From Tricholomella constricta (taxonomy: Eukaryota; Basidiomycota; Agaricomycetes; Agaricales; Lyophyllaceae): 64,000 bases of DNA. A program made the position numbers and the translations under genes. Below, in pieces: positions 21,966 through 35,370 of the stretch. Position 1 is the first letter of the stretch, and the number at the start of each line of letters is the position of its first letter. The DNA lies in the NCBI GenBank assembly GCA_013368375.1, contig JAACJP010000020.1, positions 1 through 64,000 of the forward strand, in the 5' to 3' direction. Under the pieces are notes generated by a model. That model made no database searches and was not told where the DNA came from. It worked only from the letters and a program-made list of their open reading frames with translations.

Positions 21966-22496
21966 GCGTTCAAGGATGTGCGCGGCGAGCGTAACATTAC
22001 GACAGTGGGCGAGCAGATTGGCTCCTATGAGCATGCGGCGTGTGGTGTCATGGATGGAGATAAAGATCCAATGCATCGTAAGTCAATATACAAGTGGAAA
22101 AAGAAATGTGCGGGGGAGATGATGACGATGATGATGATGATTGGAAAAATAAGATCGTGTTTCGTGTTTGAAGGGGAAGGGAAGGATGAACAAGGTATCG
22201 CGGACTGAGGGAAGGCGAGGGGAGGGGGGGAGGGGGGAATGGGCATGACGTGGTGGTGAGGATAAGAGTGTCCGCGAAAGCATGTAGAAAGCTACGAGAC
22301 AAAAAAAAAGACGAAGAACGGGAGGGGGGGGTCGATGCTGGATGAGAGAGTGCATAAAGATAACATGTGGTGTGTGTGCGTGCGGCGAGCGGGTATACGA
22401 TTGCGATGCGAGACGACGACGAGAAGAGGAGACGGACGAAGCAAGAGACCGGGAGAGAGGTTGAGCACGCTGCAAGCTATGTCGCGAGGCCGCTCT
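21966..22496. other. Low-complexity spacer
   Basis: No gene supported. It contains ATG/GATGATG microsatellites and G-rich runs (22205-22245, 22320-22332). Open frames here are byproducts of low complexity. Confidence 0.5.
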
Positions 22497-23478
22497 TCAT
22501 CCGGCGCTGCGCCCTGAAGAGACGAACCGCACGCGCAGGGAAAGGGCCTGCCATTGGCGGCGCAATGCCTGCGTCCACGTAGGGGTCCATACGGGGTCCC
22601 GCTCGCTATCCTGCGACGGCGTGTACTCGTGGGCGAGGGAGGGCTCGTGATGATGATGATGGTGGTGGTTGTTGATGTTGTTGTCGGAGGAGGAAGGGGA
22701 GGTGTAGTTGGCATAGTTGGTATTGGGAGGGGGTTGCTCGCGCTCTGAGCGGAAGGACGCACAGGAGTGTTGGGAGCGACGAAAAATAGGACTTGTGGGA
22801 GAGGGTGTGGGTGAGGGGGTGGTGGTGTGACGGTGCGAGGAGTGATGCGGCGTCCTCGGGTGCCTCGGAGACGGCGGTTGGTTTGGGGGTTGGGGAGCTG
22901 CTGTCTGTGGATCTGCGGGAGGCGCCGTTGAGGGAACGGTGTTTCTTTGCAAACTCACGTTTGGTGCGGAGGATGATGCCGGAGACGCTGCTGGCCTTGT
23001 CCGCGTTGGTCAACCCTTCGTGCTCATCGTACTCGTCGAGGACGGTCTCGTCCGAGTCGAACGAGTGTGGCGTGTGGTGGTGGTGATGGTTGTGATAGGA
23101 GTAGGTGGGCGTGGGATGGAAGGTGTACGCCATGGGACGCTGCTGGAGGAGAAAGAGTTGGAGTGCGAGTCCCGAGGGTGACGCCGACCATTTATGGAAG
23201 TGTACCTGTCACGACGTCTGGGCATGTAAAGTTCCTCTTCATCCTGATCGTGAACGTGGGCATAGGTGTGGGCGTGCGCATGCCACCGCTGCTTCAGAGA
23301 TGTTGGAACACACTGATAAAGCCGTTGGGAGTCCGTTCGGCTGAGCACCTGCTGCGAACAAATGTGCAGGCGAAGACGCAGCATGGGCATTCATTTGCGG
23401 AGCCGGAGACGATGATGGCACGTTCGGCGCAGAGGATTCTCCTAATACATAAGTTCGGTTAACAAAAGTTTCATACAT
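22497..23478 (-). CDS. His/Ser/Pro-rich low-complexity protein, structure uncertain
   Basis: Minus strand. A best segment begins at 23133 (MAYTFHPTPTYSYHN), passes a His run, an acidic DETVLDEYDEHEG stretch and a basic KREFAKKH segment, then a Ser/Pro-rich region. Near 22790 the more protein-like frame shifts by one at a short T run and continues with a Gln/Asn/His-rich part. Upstream, 23134-23478 has open minus-strand frames that could be earlier exons. I do not recognise the family and cannot settle the exons. A frameshifted pseudogene is possible. Confidence 0.3.
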
Positions 23479-24060
23479 GAAAATCTAAGCTCTGCACCTT
23501 GACAGATGTCAACTGACAGCATTCATATCGCGTTGAACACTCGACATCGACACCAAATGTTGAGGCAACCCATGTTCGTGTACTATGTCTCATATATCAT
23601 ACACACCCCACGTCGCCCATGTATCCTATGCTCACAGTGCTCGTCTGATTCCTCGGACGACAAGGTGACTTTTTGATCACGTGTTCAACTGATTTCTCGG
23701 GCGACCACGTGATGTTCTGTCATAAAAACTGTCTCAAAACTGATCATTAGAGAATATAAGTACGTATGAAAGGTATACCAAAAAGGAATCAGTACCGAAC
23801 ATTCGAGAATGTTCTAATGCACAAAATAGGAAAACGGAAGCAATTTCGTGCGCGCGCAGACTTATCTAAGCTCAGGCTGGACGTGCGCAGGCTTACGTCG
23901 CCTTAGCAATCGGTGACTTTTTTGATCACGTGCTCAACCGATTTCTCGGGCGACCACGTGATGTTCTGTCATAGTCCACGGGCCACTGGCACTACTAAAG
24001 TAGCAGGAACAAGCATCGTCTACACTGGAAGTATGTACATGACAAACGATCTACAAGTAT
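23479..24060. promoter_or_regulatory. Intergenic region with two CACGTG modules
   Basis: Two direct copies of a module of about 65 bp (23655-23722 and 23912-23974): GGTGACTTTTTGATCACGTG, then an AACYGATTTCTCGGGCGACC stretch, then CACGTGATGTTCTGT. Each has two CACGTG palindromes about 30 bp apart. The same module occurs inverted at 35371-35437 and in degenerate tandem form at 43570-43690. Those copies lie between or upstream of gene starts, so a shared regulatory site is plausible; alternatively they are transposon remnants. Confidence 0.5.
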
Positions 24061-27000
24061 TTAGGATAAAGTAGCATTTGAAAAGTCATGGACGGAATCA
24101 TGTAGAACAGGGAGCTCCACCACTGGACGTGGTGAAAGCTGTCGTTTAGAGTCTCGGTGCGCCATGGCATCTTTCCACACCGGATTATACCAGTTAGTGG
24201 GTAGCCTTGCCGGGATCTTCTCTCGGGTGCTGTGTACAGCAACATACCTGCGCCGGTGGGGCTGAGCACCAGGGCGCTTGTTTCCAGAAGCATTGGTGGT
24301 CCAGCGATGGCTGTCAATGAATTGGAGAAGACGCCCAACATCGGGGTGTCGCCACTCTTGCACTTTGACCTTGTAATCGGGCCCATCACTGTAATCAGAA
24401 CTCTGACCATCATCTCCCAGTGTCTCGACCACGTTGAGTAATTGATTCCACGATGGATCAGTTTCTCGGCCTTCACCGAGACAAATTTCCCTCCGAACTT
24501 GGCGAAGCTGCATAGCAGGTGAGTCAGTTCTTATACCTCCAGTACACAAAGTGGACTTACTCCTCGCTGACGGTTCCTGCGACGGTTCTTTTTCTCCGTG
24601 TTCTTCAACCGTCCGTCAACACGTCGGATGTGCTCATTGTCAGATTCTTCTGAAAGTGGCGCACGTCGCAGAAGCACTTTCCGGATGTTGTATACCTTCT
24701 TAATGAAATACGCTGCCACGTCACCGAGTATGTCCTCTGCTTCTTCGTCATTTGTACCCTTCAAAAATGGGTAGGGTTCGCCATAGCGATCCACGATGCG
24801 CTGTGCAAACTGCCAGGAAAGCTCCAAATTCCAAAAAGACTTTGGCTCGTCGAAGTGGATCAGTGGGTTTTCGATGTTGGGAGGATCAACGTCATCATCC
24901 TCAAGCCAGGCCTCCACATGGGCAGGGTCGACTATCTTGGTGGCAGTGAGCTGTTCTGCATCTTCATCCTTCGATATTCCCAGAAGCGCCAGCACCTCGT
25001 TTCTGGCAATATTCATCATTAGCGTTCGCTGAGGAGATTGAGGTCGCGGATTTGCTGGGAGTGTATAGGGAGCATGTCGGGCTCTCTCTGACCGGGAGTG
25101 CCCTGGGAATCTTCTTCTCATCGCCCGCAACTCCCGTCTTATATCTTCCATGTCTGCCAAGGAGTCATCGCTCTCCTCTCTCTCCTGAGCAGTAGTCTGG
25201 TCCTCTGCTGGAGGGCGTCTGGGCGTGAGCGGAGGCTGAGAAGCTCGGGTGTGTGCTGGTGGAGGGCGTTGTGGGGGGATTCGGACTGTTGTGTCCCGAT
25301 CATGAAGAGGGGACTGGGATGGGGATCGATGTCGCAGCTGACTGGGTGTGGGGCCATTGAGACGAGTCGAAGGATGGTGGGGAGTTGATAACAGTCGAGA
25401 TCCATAACGAGCTTTAGGTACATCTCTTCTTGTCCAGGGAGTAGAGAGTCGCGATGGTGATGGGTTAGAAGCTCCAGGATGATTGTACCCTGCTGACTGG
25501 CTTGGCCCAGGAGTTGGCTGCCTGGGTGCAGCGCTGGGCCCTGGAGTTGGCTGCCTGGATGCACTGGGCCGGGGAGTTGTATTCCTGGATGCACTGGTCC
25601 GGGGAGTTGTATGCCTGGATGTAAAAGTCTGGTATATTGATTGGCTTGTGGCGTGGCTTGTGGCGCGGCTTGTGGCGTGGCTTGTGGCGCGGCTTGTGGC
25701 GTGGCTTGTGGCGCGGCTTGTGGCAGGCTGAAATTGAGGGAGTTCATCCTGTTTCAGAAGTGAGTGAGGGGCACATCGGAGAGGATCAAAGGAACCGGCC
25801 TGATGGTATGTAGCACGCTTTTTTCCACGCGCCCTTGGAGTCATCGATGCATCGTCGTCCAAGTCCATTTCATCATCTGCCTCCTCTTGGTCTATGTTAA
25901 CTTTGGTTTCAAATTCTTCGATGCGATCCTCGAGTGTCTGGCCAGTGAGTGAATAGGTGATCTGATAGTTTATCAAAGGATTTACCTGGATTCTGTAATT
26001 GGCATGGTCTCTCTCCATCTGGACAATGGAGGTCAGAACAATTACGCAACATGAAAGTATGACTATTGATTACTATAAGGTTTTCGGCGGCGTCTCTGAG
26101 TGACTGGAGGTCACTCCTTAAGGATTCAGTCTCTCTGGAAAGGATAGCGCACTCATTCTTTGCCTGTTCAGATCAAGTCAACACCAATACATAGGTAATG
26201 GTCTGTCCTGTACCTTTGTTGCATCAGCAACGGCTGCGTTGCGTTCCCCCTCAATCTGGAGAATCTTCAATTGTCTAGCAGAATCTGTCTGGGCGGCAAG
26301 TTTAAGCCTGTTCTGCGCCCCTTGTAGAGAGTCTTCCAGGTTCTAGGTGGAATTGAGGCATCAGATTTACAGGCAGAATAGAGATCGACATGACACGTAC
26401 TTTTGCTTTCTCCGAAGCAGTTTTGGAGGCCTTGTCCAGGTCCTGTAAGCGACCGTGCAAGTCCCTGAGCGATTTCTGATGTTTCTGGTCCCCCCAGGAC
26501 CAATTTCAGTCCCTAGCACGTACAGGAATGGATGAAGACATACTTTCTCTGTCTCGGAGATCACTTGGTCACGTTTGGTTTCCACATTCCGTAGCCTTTG
26601 ATCATATTCTTGTTTCGAGGCTTGGAGGTCCTGATGGCCAACGACAGTTAGTGCAAGCTTAATGTCACAAAAGCCCCCTTACTTTTTCTGCAGAACCTTT
26701 TGCAAGGCGGGCCTCGTGGAGCTGACTTTCTATCGCAGACAAGTGCGCTTGAAATCTCTGTTCAGAATCTTTACAACGCTAGTTGGGGGAATAAGTCACA
26801 GAACCTCTCATGGTGGCGGTACATACTTTCTCAGCATCAGATTCGACTTGGGCGCGCGTTCCTTCAATCTGCTGAAGTCTCACTTTCTTAGAGTCCTTGA
26901 GAGCTTCCTCAGCATCCTTGAGCCGACATTGTAATGTTCCGACCGTCTGAGGTGAAGTAAGTGGACACTAAGGAGATATCTAGGAACTGAATATACGCAC

Positions 27001-28800
27001 TGTGGTCGCAGCAGCCAGGGCTGCATCACGTTGAGCCTTGGCGGCAAGAATCTCATCGCGATGAACTCTTTCGACCTCATCCATACGATTCTGGAAACCA
27101 AGTTGGGAGCTTTCCAGTTCCTAGCAAATAACGGTCAGAGATATATCCCATCACTTTGGGGGAAAAGCATACCAGAGCTGCATCTTGAGCAGCTTTTCTT
27201 GCGTCGTCCCGTTCCTGCTCTATGTCTGCCAGATCCTGCGTCATCCGGTCATCATGCTGAACCAATGTTTGGGTAACGTCCTGCTCCTCTCTTAGCTGTT
27301 GCACGGTAGCACGTTCCGCCTGGAGCAGCGTCGCCAAAGTGTGGATCTGATCGTCAAGACGCTCCTTGTCAGCAAGATTGACACGCAGTGTGATTGTTAC
27401 AGCTTCCAAGGTTAGCTTGGTGGATCTAAGCTTCTCACCAGTGATGGTGAGAAGCTTCTGCATCTCTTTAATTTTCATGGCATGTCTCTGAACACAGCCC
27501 TGGAGATTCCCGACCTGCTCGACAGAGGCCTCCCAGTGCGTGTCATAATTGTTTTGAATGGTTAAAAGGCGTTCTTCCAAAGAGGAAATCGTGGCTGCTT
27601 GCGAGAGAAGTGTTTCCTGCGCGTTCAGCAGTTGTGGCAAGGCGGTGTCCAGTTTGGAAAGGGCGGTGCTAGAAATTTCTCTCTCAGCCTCCAGGTCACG
27701 GTGTAGTGCCTCTATTTCACTCTTCTGGCGTTCTATTTCTTCAAGCAGGGTCTTTGTCTGTTCTGTGCTCTTCTATCAAAGTTTGTTAATAACCACATAT
27801 GAATCAAATGGCACATCACACACCGTCATCATGTCTTCTGCTATTTGACGAGCCTCATTTGCTGCCGTTTCAGCTGATGTTGCCGAGGCTATCTGGGATA
27901 TCACAGAGACATGTGAGAAGCAGTAACAGATAATACAAAATGGCAGACCTTGGCTTTCAACTGTCTGACTTCATATGTATCCGTCATGACCAACGTCTTG
28001 CGGCTCTGAGACTGAGAAGAAATCAATCAATGGCCAGGTCGTGAACAAGAAACGTACCGGTCCACCATTGGTTTCTTCATCCCTTCCACGTTTATTCTGA
28101 ATGAAGTACATCCATTTGTTCACGTTGGCAATAATAAAATCAAAACGTACCGAGGCTGGTGCAAGGGACTCCTTGCAGCGTTCGGGACGAGAACGGCCAG
28201 AGGTATGGAGATCAGTTGCTGGCATGTTATCATTTTGCACCGTGACTGGTGGAATTTCTGAATTCTGAACAGTTCCTGCCACCTTCTGACCCGTTCCTGT
28301 GTCATTTTTTGATACAGATCTCAGAGAGATGGGAATATACTTGGGTGAAACGGACCGCCGAACGTGTACTGGCAAGTGGCTTGGTGCGGGCCTGTTCAGA
28401 TGTTCCAGACCTGGTTCGTCCCAGCTTTGGCGCAGTTGACTGCATGAAGATCAGAATTGGATTGAGTGTAACATGACAGACCACCTACACCAGACGACTT
28501 CATTGCAATATCTTCGTCTGCTGAACCTGTGAGCCTGGACCTGGTTCGTCCAAGCTTTGGCGCAGTTGACTGCATGAAGATCAGAATTTGATTGAGTGTA
28601 ACATCACAGATCCCCTACATCAGATGACTTCATTGCAATATTTCCGTCTGCTGAAACTGGGACCCTTCTAGACGTGGTGCGTTGTAATTTCTTGGTGGGC
28701 TGTATGACAAGTTATGAGATGACTATCGAAGCACAAAGTGTAGAAATACCTTTGGAGTGGACTCCTGCATCTCGACATCAGGGTCCTTCTGAGATGGCAT
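24061..28800 (-). CDS. Multi-exon coiled-coil protein with transposon-associated C-terminal domain
   Basis: Minus strand, ATG at 28800 (MPSQKDPDVEMQ), stop at 24061-24063. Many short exons from 28.8 to 26.0 kb encode heptad-like Leu/Gln/Glu segments; the largest is about 27640-27170. The exon 25971-24568 follows, with an acidic part, a Ser/Arg/Thr-rich repeat region (coded by 24-bp GCGGCTTGTGGC-type repeats at 25650-25740) and a globular region. After a GT-AG intron ending at about 24513, the last exon has LGDDGQSSDYSDG and RHPDVGRLLQFIDSHRWTTN. This resembles in layout the C-terminal part of the gene at 19316-20818. I know this ending only from hypothetical proteins next to agaric transposons. 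That the coiled-coil exons and the C-terminal exons form one gene is inferred from strand and spacing. I saw no clear stop in the joins checked. Confidence 0.5.
28409..28665. repeat. Tandem duplication of about 131 bp
   Basis: The block containing CTTTGGCGCAGTTGACTGCA and CATTGCAATATCTTCGTCTG occurs twice in a row near the 5' end of the coiled-coil gene, with few differences. Confidence 0.75.
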
Positions 28801-28999
28801 GCTTTCAGAGCGATCAAATTCTGGGCCAGTGAGCGCAGGAAAAAAGACAACGAGGGAGGTGGTGAGATGTGAGCCAGTGGAAGAGACCTTTTAAACCGCC
28901 AGAAAAACACCTCCGGCAAGCGACAACTCAGGGGCAGCTCGATAACATGTAATGGGATCTCTTTGAGAACAATGTCAACGTAACTTGAAAACGTCATTG

Positions 29000-30002
29000 A
29001 ACGTTATTTGTTCTTTTGAGCAGCATTTCTCTTCCAAGCAAACTTTGACGGAAGCGTGCCTTTGACGATGAGAGTGCCTGTGACGATGACAGCGGATGAC
29101 AGTGCCTTTGACGATGACAGTGCCTTTGACGAAGACAGTTTCTTTGAAGACGCTACTGCCTTTGACAACGAGAGTGACCACCAGAGTGCCAAGTTTGAAG
29201 TTGAAAGAATGTTGTGATCCTTTGACCTCGAGTAGTCAACTGAGTAAGCAGGGGAATGATTAGAGTTCACAGAGGCGCGGAGATGTATTCATTGCGCTAG
29301 AGCAACCGTCTAATGTCTAAGTGGGTGGCTTCCTGGAGGAGGGAGGAAGGGTGGAAAAAAAAGTTCATCAACCATCCTTTCGGGCGTCCAATCAATTACG
29401 TAAGCGGTTGTGTATGGGAAGGAAACGGGAGCTTTCATGGGACCCCTCGATGTCATGAAAGGTTTGTGATCAGGCGTGTTTGACGATGAGTGCGCCTTTG
29501 ACAATGAGTGCGCCCTTAACGATGAGTCTGCCTTCAACCATGTAAGGTGATTGATTATGACCCTGAAACGAAGCCATCGAACTCTTTGAATGGTCAAGAA
29601 CAAAGTCCCTTGATAGATGTACCTGGCCTTTCAAAAAGTTTATCAACCATCCTTTCGGACGTCCAATCGATTACGTAAGCGGTTGTGTACCTGGCCTTTC
29701 TTTTGGGCGTCCAATCAATTACGTAAGCGGTTGTGTATGGGGATGTCATGAAAGGTTTGTGATCAGGCGCATTTGACGATGAGTATGCCTTTGACGATGA
29801 GTGCGCCTCTGCCGATGAGTGCGCCCTTAATGATGAGTGCGCCTTCAACCATGTAAGGTGATTGATTATGACCCTGAAACGAAGCCATCGAACTCTTTGA
29901 ATGGTCAAGAACAAAGTCCCTTGATAGATGTACCTGGCCTTTCAGATGTAAGGGACTTATAATGAGCAAGAAAGTGCTTCCAAACGCTCATTTCTGTCCA
30001 CA
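29000..30002. promoter_or_regulatory. Repeat-built 5' region with GACGATGAGTGCGCC units
   Basis: 29040-29180 and 29480-29850 are made of degenerate units of about 15-18 bp (GCCTTTGACGATGAGTGC type). A longer block starting with GGACCCCTCGATGTCATG or GGATGTCATG and ending TAGATGTACCTGGCCTTTC occurs at about 29448-29641 and 29735-29943. A third copy lies at 53521-53739. The second copy continues to TTATAATGAGCAAGAAAGTG and the start codon at 30003, so it looks like a promoter plus 5' UTR. GGACGTCCAATCRATTACGT motifs lie at 29385, 29660 and 29705. Confidence 0.55.
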
Positions 30003-30577
30003 ATGGTTACCTCGATGCCCTCGTTCCAGCCCACAACCCGGGTAGGTCTATCCGATTATTTATTTGATCCCTTCAGCTCTAACTACACGATATCCAGGAC
30101 CGTAATGTTCTTCTTCAGGGGCTTCTGTACAGGACAGCGTCGGTGCGGCCGGTATTGGGCAAGATACACACACGAGTTGGGCCAGGGGGAAGACGTCCCC
30201 ATCTGGAACACGTACTGGGTGAACATCGCAGCCACCCCTGGATCCATGATGCAATCGTCACCATCATCTCCAACGGCAGGGAGACAAGATGGCATATTTT
30301 TTTCAAAAATCATTCCAGACTCCGACCAAACAACACTATCGACATTCAGTTTCAACGACATTGGCTGGGAGATGTGCTGGTGATGAAAAAGGGGGTGAGG
30401 GATGACTTCGTCAATACGAGAAGGGCAGATTCCTTTTTGGCTGACGTTGCATTAGGGTGGTAAGTCTACTGTGATTTTACTTACAGAATGCCCATTGACC
30501 GATTTGATAGCTTCTTGACACGAGTCAGGCAACGCCGATGGGTCTATGTGCCCGTCTCCTTACGTTTGGAGCTTTGA
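30003..30577 (+). CDS. Small basic protein of unknown function
   Basis: ATG at 30003. Exons are 30003-30041, 30098-30456 and 30487-30577; all joins keep one frame and give about 162 residues. Visible segments are GKIHTRVGPGG, SHPWIHDAIVTII, a Arg/His-rich stretch (IFFKNHSRLRPN), WLGDVLVMKKG and a final DSFLTRVRQRRWVYVPVS. I have an impression of similar hypothetical proteins in agarics but cannot assign a function. Its 5' flank is the duplicated repeat module described for 29000-30002. Confidence 0.6.
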
Positions 30578-30973
30578 CTATGTACGTATTTATTGAATGC
30601 TTCCCCTTTATCTAATCTCACAAACGACTCCCTTTGATACCTCATCAGTTATATACCTGCGCGCGCGGTCACTGAGACGTATCGTTGTCTCACACTGCGC
30701 TCGCAGGTAAGCCTCCCTTCTTCCTATCTCACTTCGTCGTCTCACACTGCGCTCGCAGTTTACGTTAGATTCTTTCGTCGCGATCCGTTTTATATCCCCA
30801 CCCACCATCCCTACTACATCGTCATTACACTCCTATCACATCCACGTACTACTACTCCTTCCTTACAAGTCCCTCGTAGTTAGCTTGAGTTCAGCCCCTT
30901 CGGGGCGTCGGATTGGAGAACTAAAACATATTTATTTGAACACTGCTAGCTATATACCAGTATCAGGAAAGAT
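30578..30973. other. Spacer between convergent genes
   Basis: No gene seen. A short duplication, GTCTCACACTGCGCTCGCAG, occurs at about 30688 and 30749. Confidence 0.6.
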
Positions 30974-33900
30974 CTAATTTCGACGAGATTTCTTAGCCGG
31001 CGGAGCATCTACAGGAACAGCAATGAGCGGAGGGGAGAGAAGTGGATCCAAGTAATTGTCTATACCTTGAGCTAATTCATGTGCCCGAGTGGGTTTCTTG
31101 CTGGGACCGGGCAGGGAAGATGCAGGAGACAAATGATCGTCCTCAAAGGGTGATGACAGGACCATGTGGATGTATCGTTGGTCTTGATATGTGAGGCCGT
31201 CCATTTCAAGGTTTACTAGACTCAAATTAGCAAGAGTAGCCTAGAATGGGACTTGCTTCACAAACCTGGGGTGGGTCTCTTCCTGCGCTCCACTGTGTAC
31301 CAGTGGCCTGTCCAAGCGAATGTTTCAGAAGGTCTGTTGAACCCCTTGAACATTTCAAATGCTGGACCACCAAAGAATGCCTGGAAGAGAGCACGCTCAA
31401 GGTTGTCAGGTGTACACTGATCAGCCTCCCCTCTGATACCTATGTTCCAGACAGCTCTTTTGTACCTAAGGAGGGCATGTCCCTGGGATACAAGGTGAGC
31501 ATGGCCGAGGTTAACCACAGCATCGTCCAAGACAGCCCCTTGTTGATCTCTGAAGTCGTGGTTGTCGAGCACCCATCGAGCAAGTTGCCTGGCTTTTTGT
31601 CTGTTCCTGATTGTTCGCCCACTGTTCATCGATTGGTGGGAATAAGGCTTGTACTGAGAGGGTGACAAGACGTTGTGTAACTCGAAGTAATTGGCGAGAT
31701 TGAGAACGTCGAGGACACCAGAAAAGCTTGAGAGGTCAGGAACATGTGCCATCTCCAGACCTGTTGGGGGTATATGAGACTGAACGAAGGGCAAAAAACC
31801 ATAAAACTGGCAGTACACACCGTCAAATTCTTTTTCAACAAAAAAGCTATACCACAATGCCAAAATCCGAGTGAGAAGCAGGTGGGAAGCTTGGAAATGG
31901 TCAGCATTTGATATCCAATGGTTGGCAATGAAGGCGTGGAAGATTCCGTAGATCGAATCGCTGATAGTTGTGCTGGCATAGGCATGACCGCCTCTGCAGA
32001 TGGCGTTCTCTGCAGTCACAACCAGGTGGATAGTATTTGGCCGCAAAATGCTATCAATGTGGTTCAAACTACTGGACTAGAATGACGGTTGAAAACTTAC
32101 AGTTTGACCCCAGGAACCAATACGATCAACTCGAGACACCACCGCTCTGGATCCAAGATTTCTTGATGGAACGATGGCCCAAGAATGTCGATCCGAGCCA
32201 TCAGGTGGCCAGGGCCAGGATTGGAAATGTCCATGTCACTCGATTCTGGACCTTTTGGAGTAGCGATGACCCAGAGTTTGACGCCGGCTATGATCTCGAG
32301 GAAGCTCAAAAAGCCCCCAGTATCGATGTGTGGTTCATGATATGCCCCGGATGTGGCAGCGAGACCCCACCTGATTGCTGTGGTGGGAAGTTGTTCGCTC
32401 CCAGGACATAGATCCCCTTCAATCATCTCTCTCCAGGCCACACCATCTGTGGAGAATTTCTGGACGCCGAATGGATCGCTGGAGATGAGAATGTCGAGAC
32501 AGTTGAGCGTCTTGGGATGGGGTTCTTTCAGGGAATCTAAGAGATCCTTCAAACAACCAACCCTAGCTCGAGTAGTATTTCCTCCATCAGAAGCTGTCGG
32601 GGCAGATAAATCTGCCCCCAGATTTCAGAGAAATGTAATAAAGATGGATCTCAGGCAAACTTACCATACACAGTACACTTCCTCCGTAACGAACCAAGCT
32701 CACCCAAAGCCACCACATCAAACTGCTTGTTCTGGTGTAGGCAGTCATATATGAGGATGTGTTTGTTCCCAAGCAAGTCGAGGACCTCTCGGTCAGACAT
32801 GGCCATGTATTGCCCTTCAGAAATGGGGGCGACAGAACTCTGAGCTGGTCGGGAAAGATACAAGGGAAGGCCATCTTGGTATTGGGCTCTAACAGCTGCA
32901 TCCACTGCTTGCCACATTTTTAGGTCTTTCTCAAACTTCCGATGAAGTGAGAAATGTGATCAGAAACATGGGACAAAAACTCACGTGGAAGGCAGGAGTG
33001 TACTCGTATGGATAGGGCGTAGAGCTCATCACCTGGTATTTGAGGGTAGTGGGAGAGGACAACTTCTACAATGGAAAAAAATGTGAGATGGACATGAGAT
33101 ATGGACGTCCAAAACATACCTGGCGCCCACCAGCTACATCCAAGTCTTTGATATCCCAAGATCGTTTCTTCGGAGCAGTGTCAGTCCTTGAATCATTGCT
33201 GGTCTCAAATTACACTCACAGAGAGCACCGCAAGGTCGACCACCTGAGTTTCCCGGAAAACAGTGAAAGCTTCATCGATAGGTTGGGGAAGCTGGGGGTA
33301 AGTATGGGGGGGTGCTCCGCTCTTCGTGGTGGTGGGTCTCTGCTTCTTGGGGGCACCTCGCTTGCTGAGAGATGTGATGGTCAGCTTCGGCTGCTTGTCC
33401 TTCCCCTGTAGCCTCTCCGACAGTCTGCGCTTATCTTTATCCCCCTCCCTCTCGTCCCCCCGCTCCGACTTATCCCCCTCCCTCTCGTCCCCCCGCTCCG
33501 ACTTATCCCCCTCCCTCTCGTCCCCCCGCTCCGACTTATCCCCCTCCCTCTCGTCCCCCCGCTCCGACTTATCCCCCTCCCTCTCATCCCCGGGCTCCGA
33601 CTTATCCCCGGGCTCCGACTTGTCCCCGGGCTCCGACTCATCCCCATCCCCGAGATCCGACTGGTCCCCACCCTTCGCCATGTCCTGGTCTTCGCCCCCT
33701 GGACCTTTATCCCCCTGATCATCCTCCCCGTCTTCCCCGCTCTCCATCCCGTCCCTCGATTGGGTCTGCTTCTTGCCCTCTCGACCTTTATCCTCTTCAT
33801 CATTGTCGCTCTCCTCCTCGCCCCCCTCCTCCCTCTGTGACCTGTCTTTATGGGGAATCAGATCCTGATTCGTTTTCTCGCTGGAAGAGGGGAAAGGGTC

Positions 33901-35229
33901 GAGGTGAGGAGTAGACAAACGAAGGACGGGACCAGGACCTGGAGCTTGGACAGCTGGAGCTTGCTGCGCAGAGACAGTGCCGTATAAGGGAGTAAGCCAG
34001 TGTAGGTCGCTGGACGAAGATGCCAAAGTCTGCAGTATTTGGAGTGTGTCATGCAGGGACTGATTGGGATCAGAGCCTTTCGCAATCTTGAAAACCAACG
34101 ACCACATCTCTCGCTCAGCCTGTATCACCAACTGCGGTCGCTTAAGGGAGCCGATTGCTTGCCAGTGCTGCCGGAAAACGTTAGTACTGTGTAGGACGGA
34201 AGACGTGTACTGAAAACCTACGTGTAGGAGATGTTTGCGACCCACTGAGTCAGATAAGTTCTTAGTGAACAAAAGGCACAGAGGGGAGACTGCCAGGGCA
34301 GTCTGAAGTGGAGCCCGAAGCTTCTGGAGGGAAATTTTTGACGAGACAGGGAAAGGTTCCACATTGTCAGGATCCCTGTAGCTGTGATATCAACACTGCG
34401 AAATAAACAGAAGATAGAACAACGGAACCTCTGACGGAGTTCAGCTTCAAGGTCGGATAACTTGCTCGGAAAGTCAGTATTTCCCTATGGGACGGGTGAG
34501 TGGTTGACTGAGGGTGAAATGAACAACAGACCTCAATGAGCCAATTCAAAAACAATGCAGTGGTCTCGAGATTGTAAAGTACGCGGTTGAGGTCTGCCTG
34601 GCCCTGCCTCTTCCAGATAGAGATGTATAGAGCTGAGAACGACCGTCCAGTGGTTGTGCTCGGGGCTGAGCTGTCTGCTGTGGGGGCTGAATTCTCCATG
34701 ACGGTGCTGAGAGCTTCGCCGAGGTCGCAGCAAGTCTCCTGGATGAAAGACCTTATTTCACCGAGAGAGGTGAGGGGCTATTACGCTGTCAGCATGAAAT
34801 GAGTGAACTACAACAATACTGACCAATCTTTTGTTGGTAGGAGGTTGAAGACTTGCAGGCCACACAGGGATCTGCGATGATTCTCCCAGCCTCCACAAAC
34901 CTACATCTAATAGCCGATAATACATCAGGGCCGGAAAAGCTGCCTCCTTGACAGAGTCTGATTCATCGCCGCTGAGCCACTTCGCAAGTGCGCGTTGATC
35001 TACACGAGCGGTTGACGACAGTTCAGCCTTATAGATGGCTTGGGCAAAGGGCTGAGATGAGAACGCTGTGAACTGTCTTTCCCATCTTCTAGCCGTCAGA
35101 ACTTACGTGGAGTTCATGCCCAGCTGGAAATGATCTGAGAAGATCAGTTTCCGCGAAGTTGGGAGTTAGCCATGGAAGGCCGGAGAACGTGGTCGAATGG
35201 AGGTCACGAACAGACCGAGATGTATTCAT
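30974..35229 (-). CDS. JmjC-like dioxygenase 1
   Basis: Minus strand, ATG at 35229, TAG at 30974-30976, about ten or more exons with short introns. The parts I joined stay open. Order: an N-terminal helical domain (MNTSRSVRDLHSTT, ALYISIWKRQ, LQTALAVSPLCLLFTKNL); a charged linker coded by 33400-33830 made of SERGDEREGDK repeats; a QVVDLAVL motif; a catalytic region with IRWGLAATSGAYHEPHIDTG (HID iron ligands at 32322-32330), GVKLWVIATPK, then RPNTIHLVVTAENAICRGGHAYA with the distal His and Gly-Gly; a helical C-terminal domain; and a basic end (PPAKKSRRN). This fits a JmjC-type cupin, a family that usually demethylates protein lysines. The substrate here is unknown. It is divergent from the Ulp1-like gene and paralogous to 44264-48947. 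Confidence 0.78.
33400..33830 (-). repeat. Charged repeat linker inside JmjC-like gene 1
   Basis: Tandem 36-bp units (CCCTCTCGTCCCCCCGCTCC on the plus strand) encode DKSERGDEREG repeats, then GDKSEPGDK units. They occupy the same place in the protein as the Pro-rich repeat of the second JmjC-like gene. Confidence 0.85.
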
Positions 35230-35370
35230 TGCGATCCAGTAGTATCGTCTAAGTAGGTGGCTACCTGGGGAAAGACAAAAAAATCCAACCGATTATGTAA
35301 GACGTCTATATTATGTAAGCCTATAGAGGCGTCTGAGGCAAGTCGGGAATAGGCGTGGGTACGTGAACAG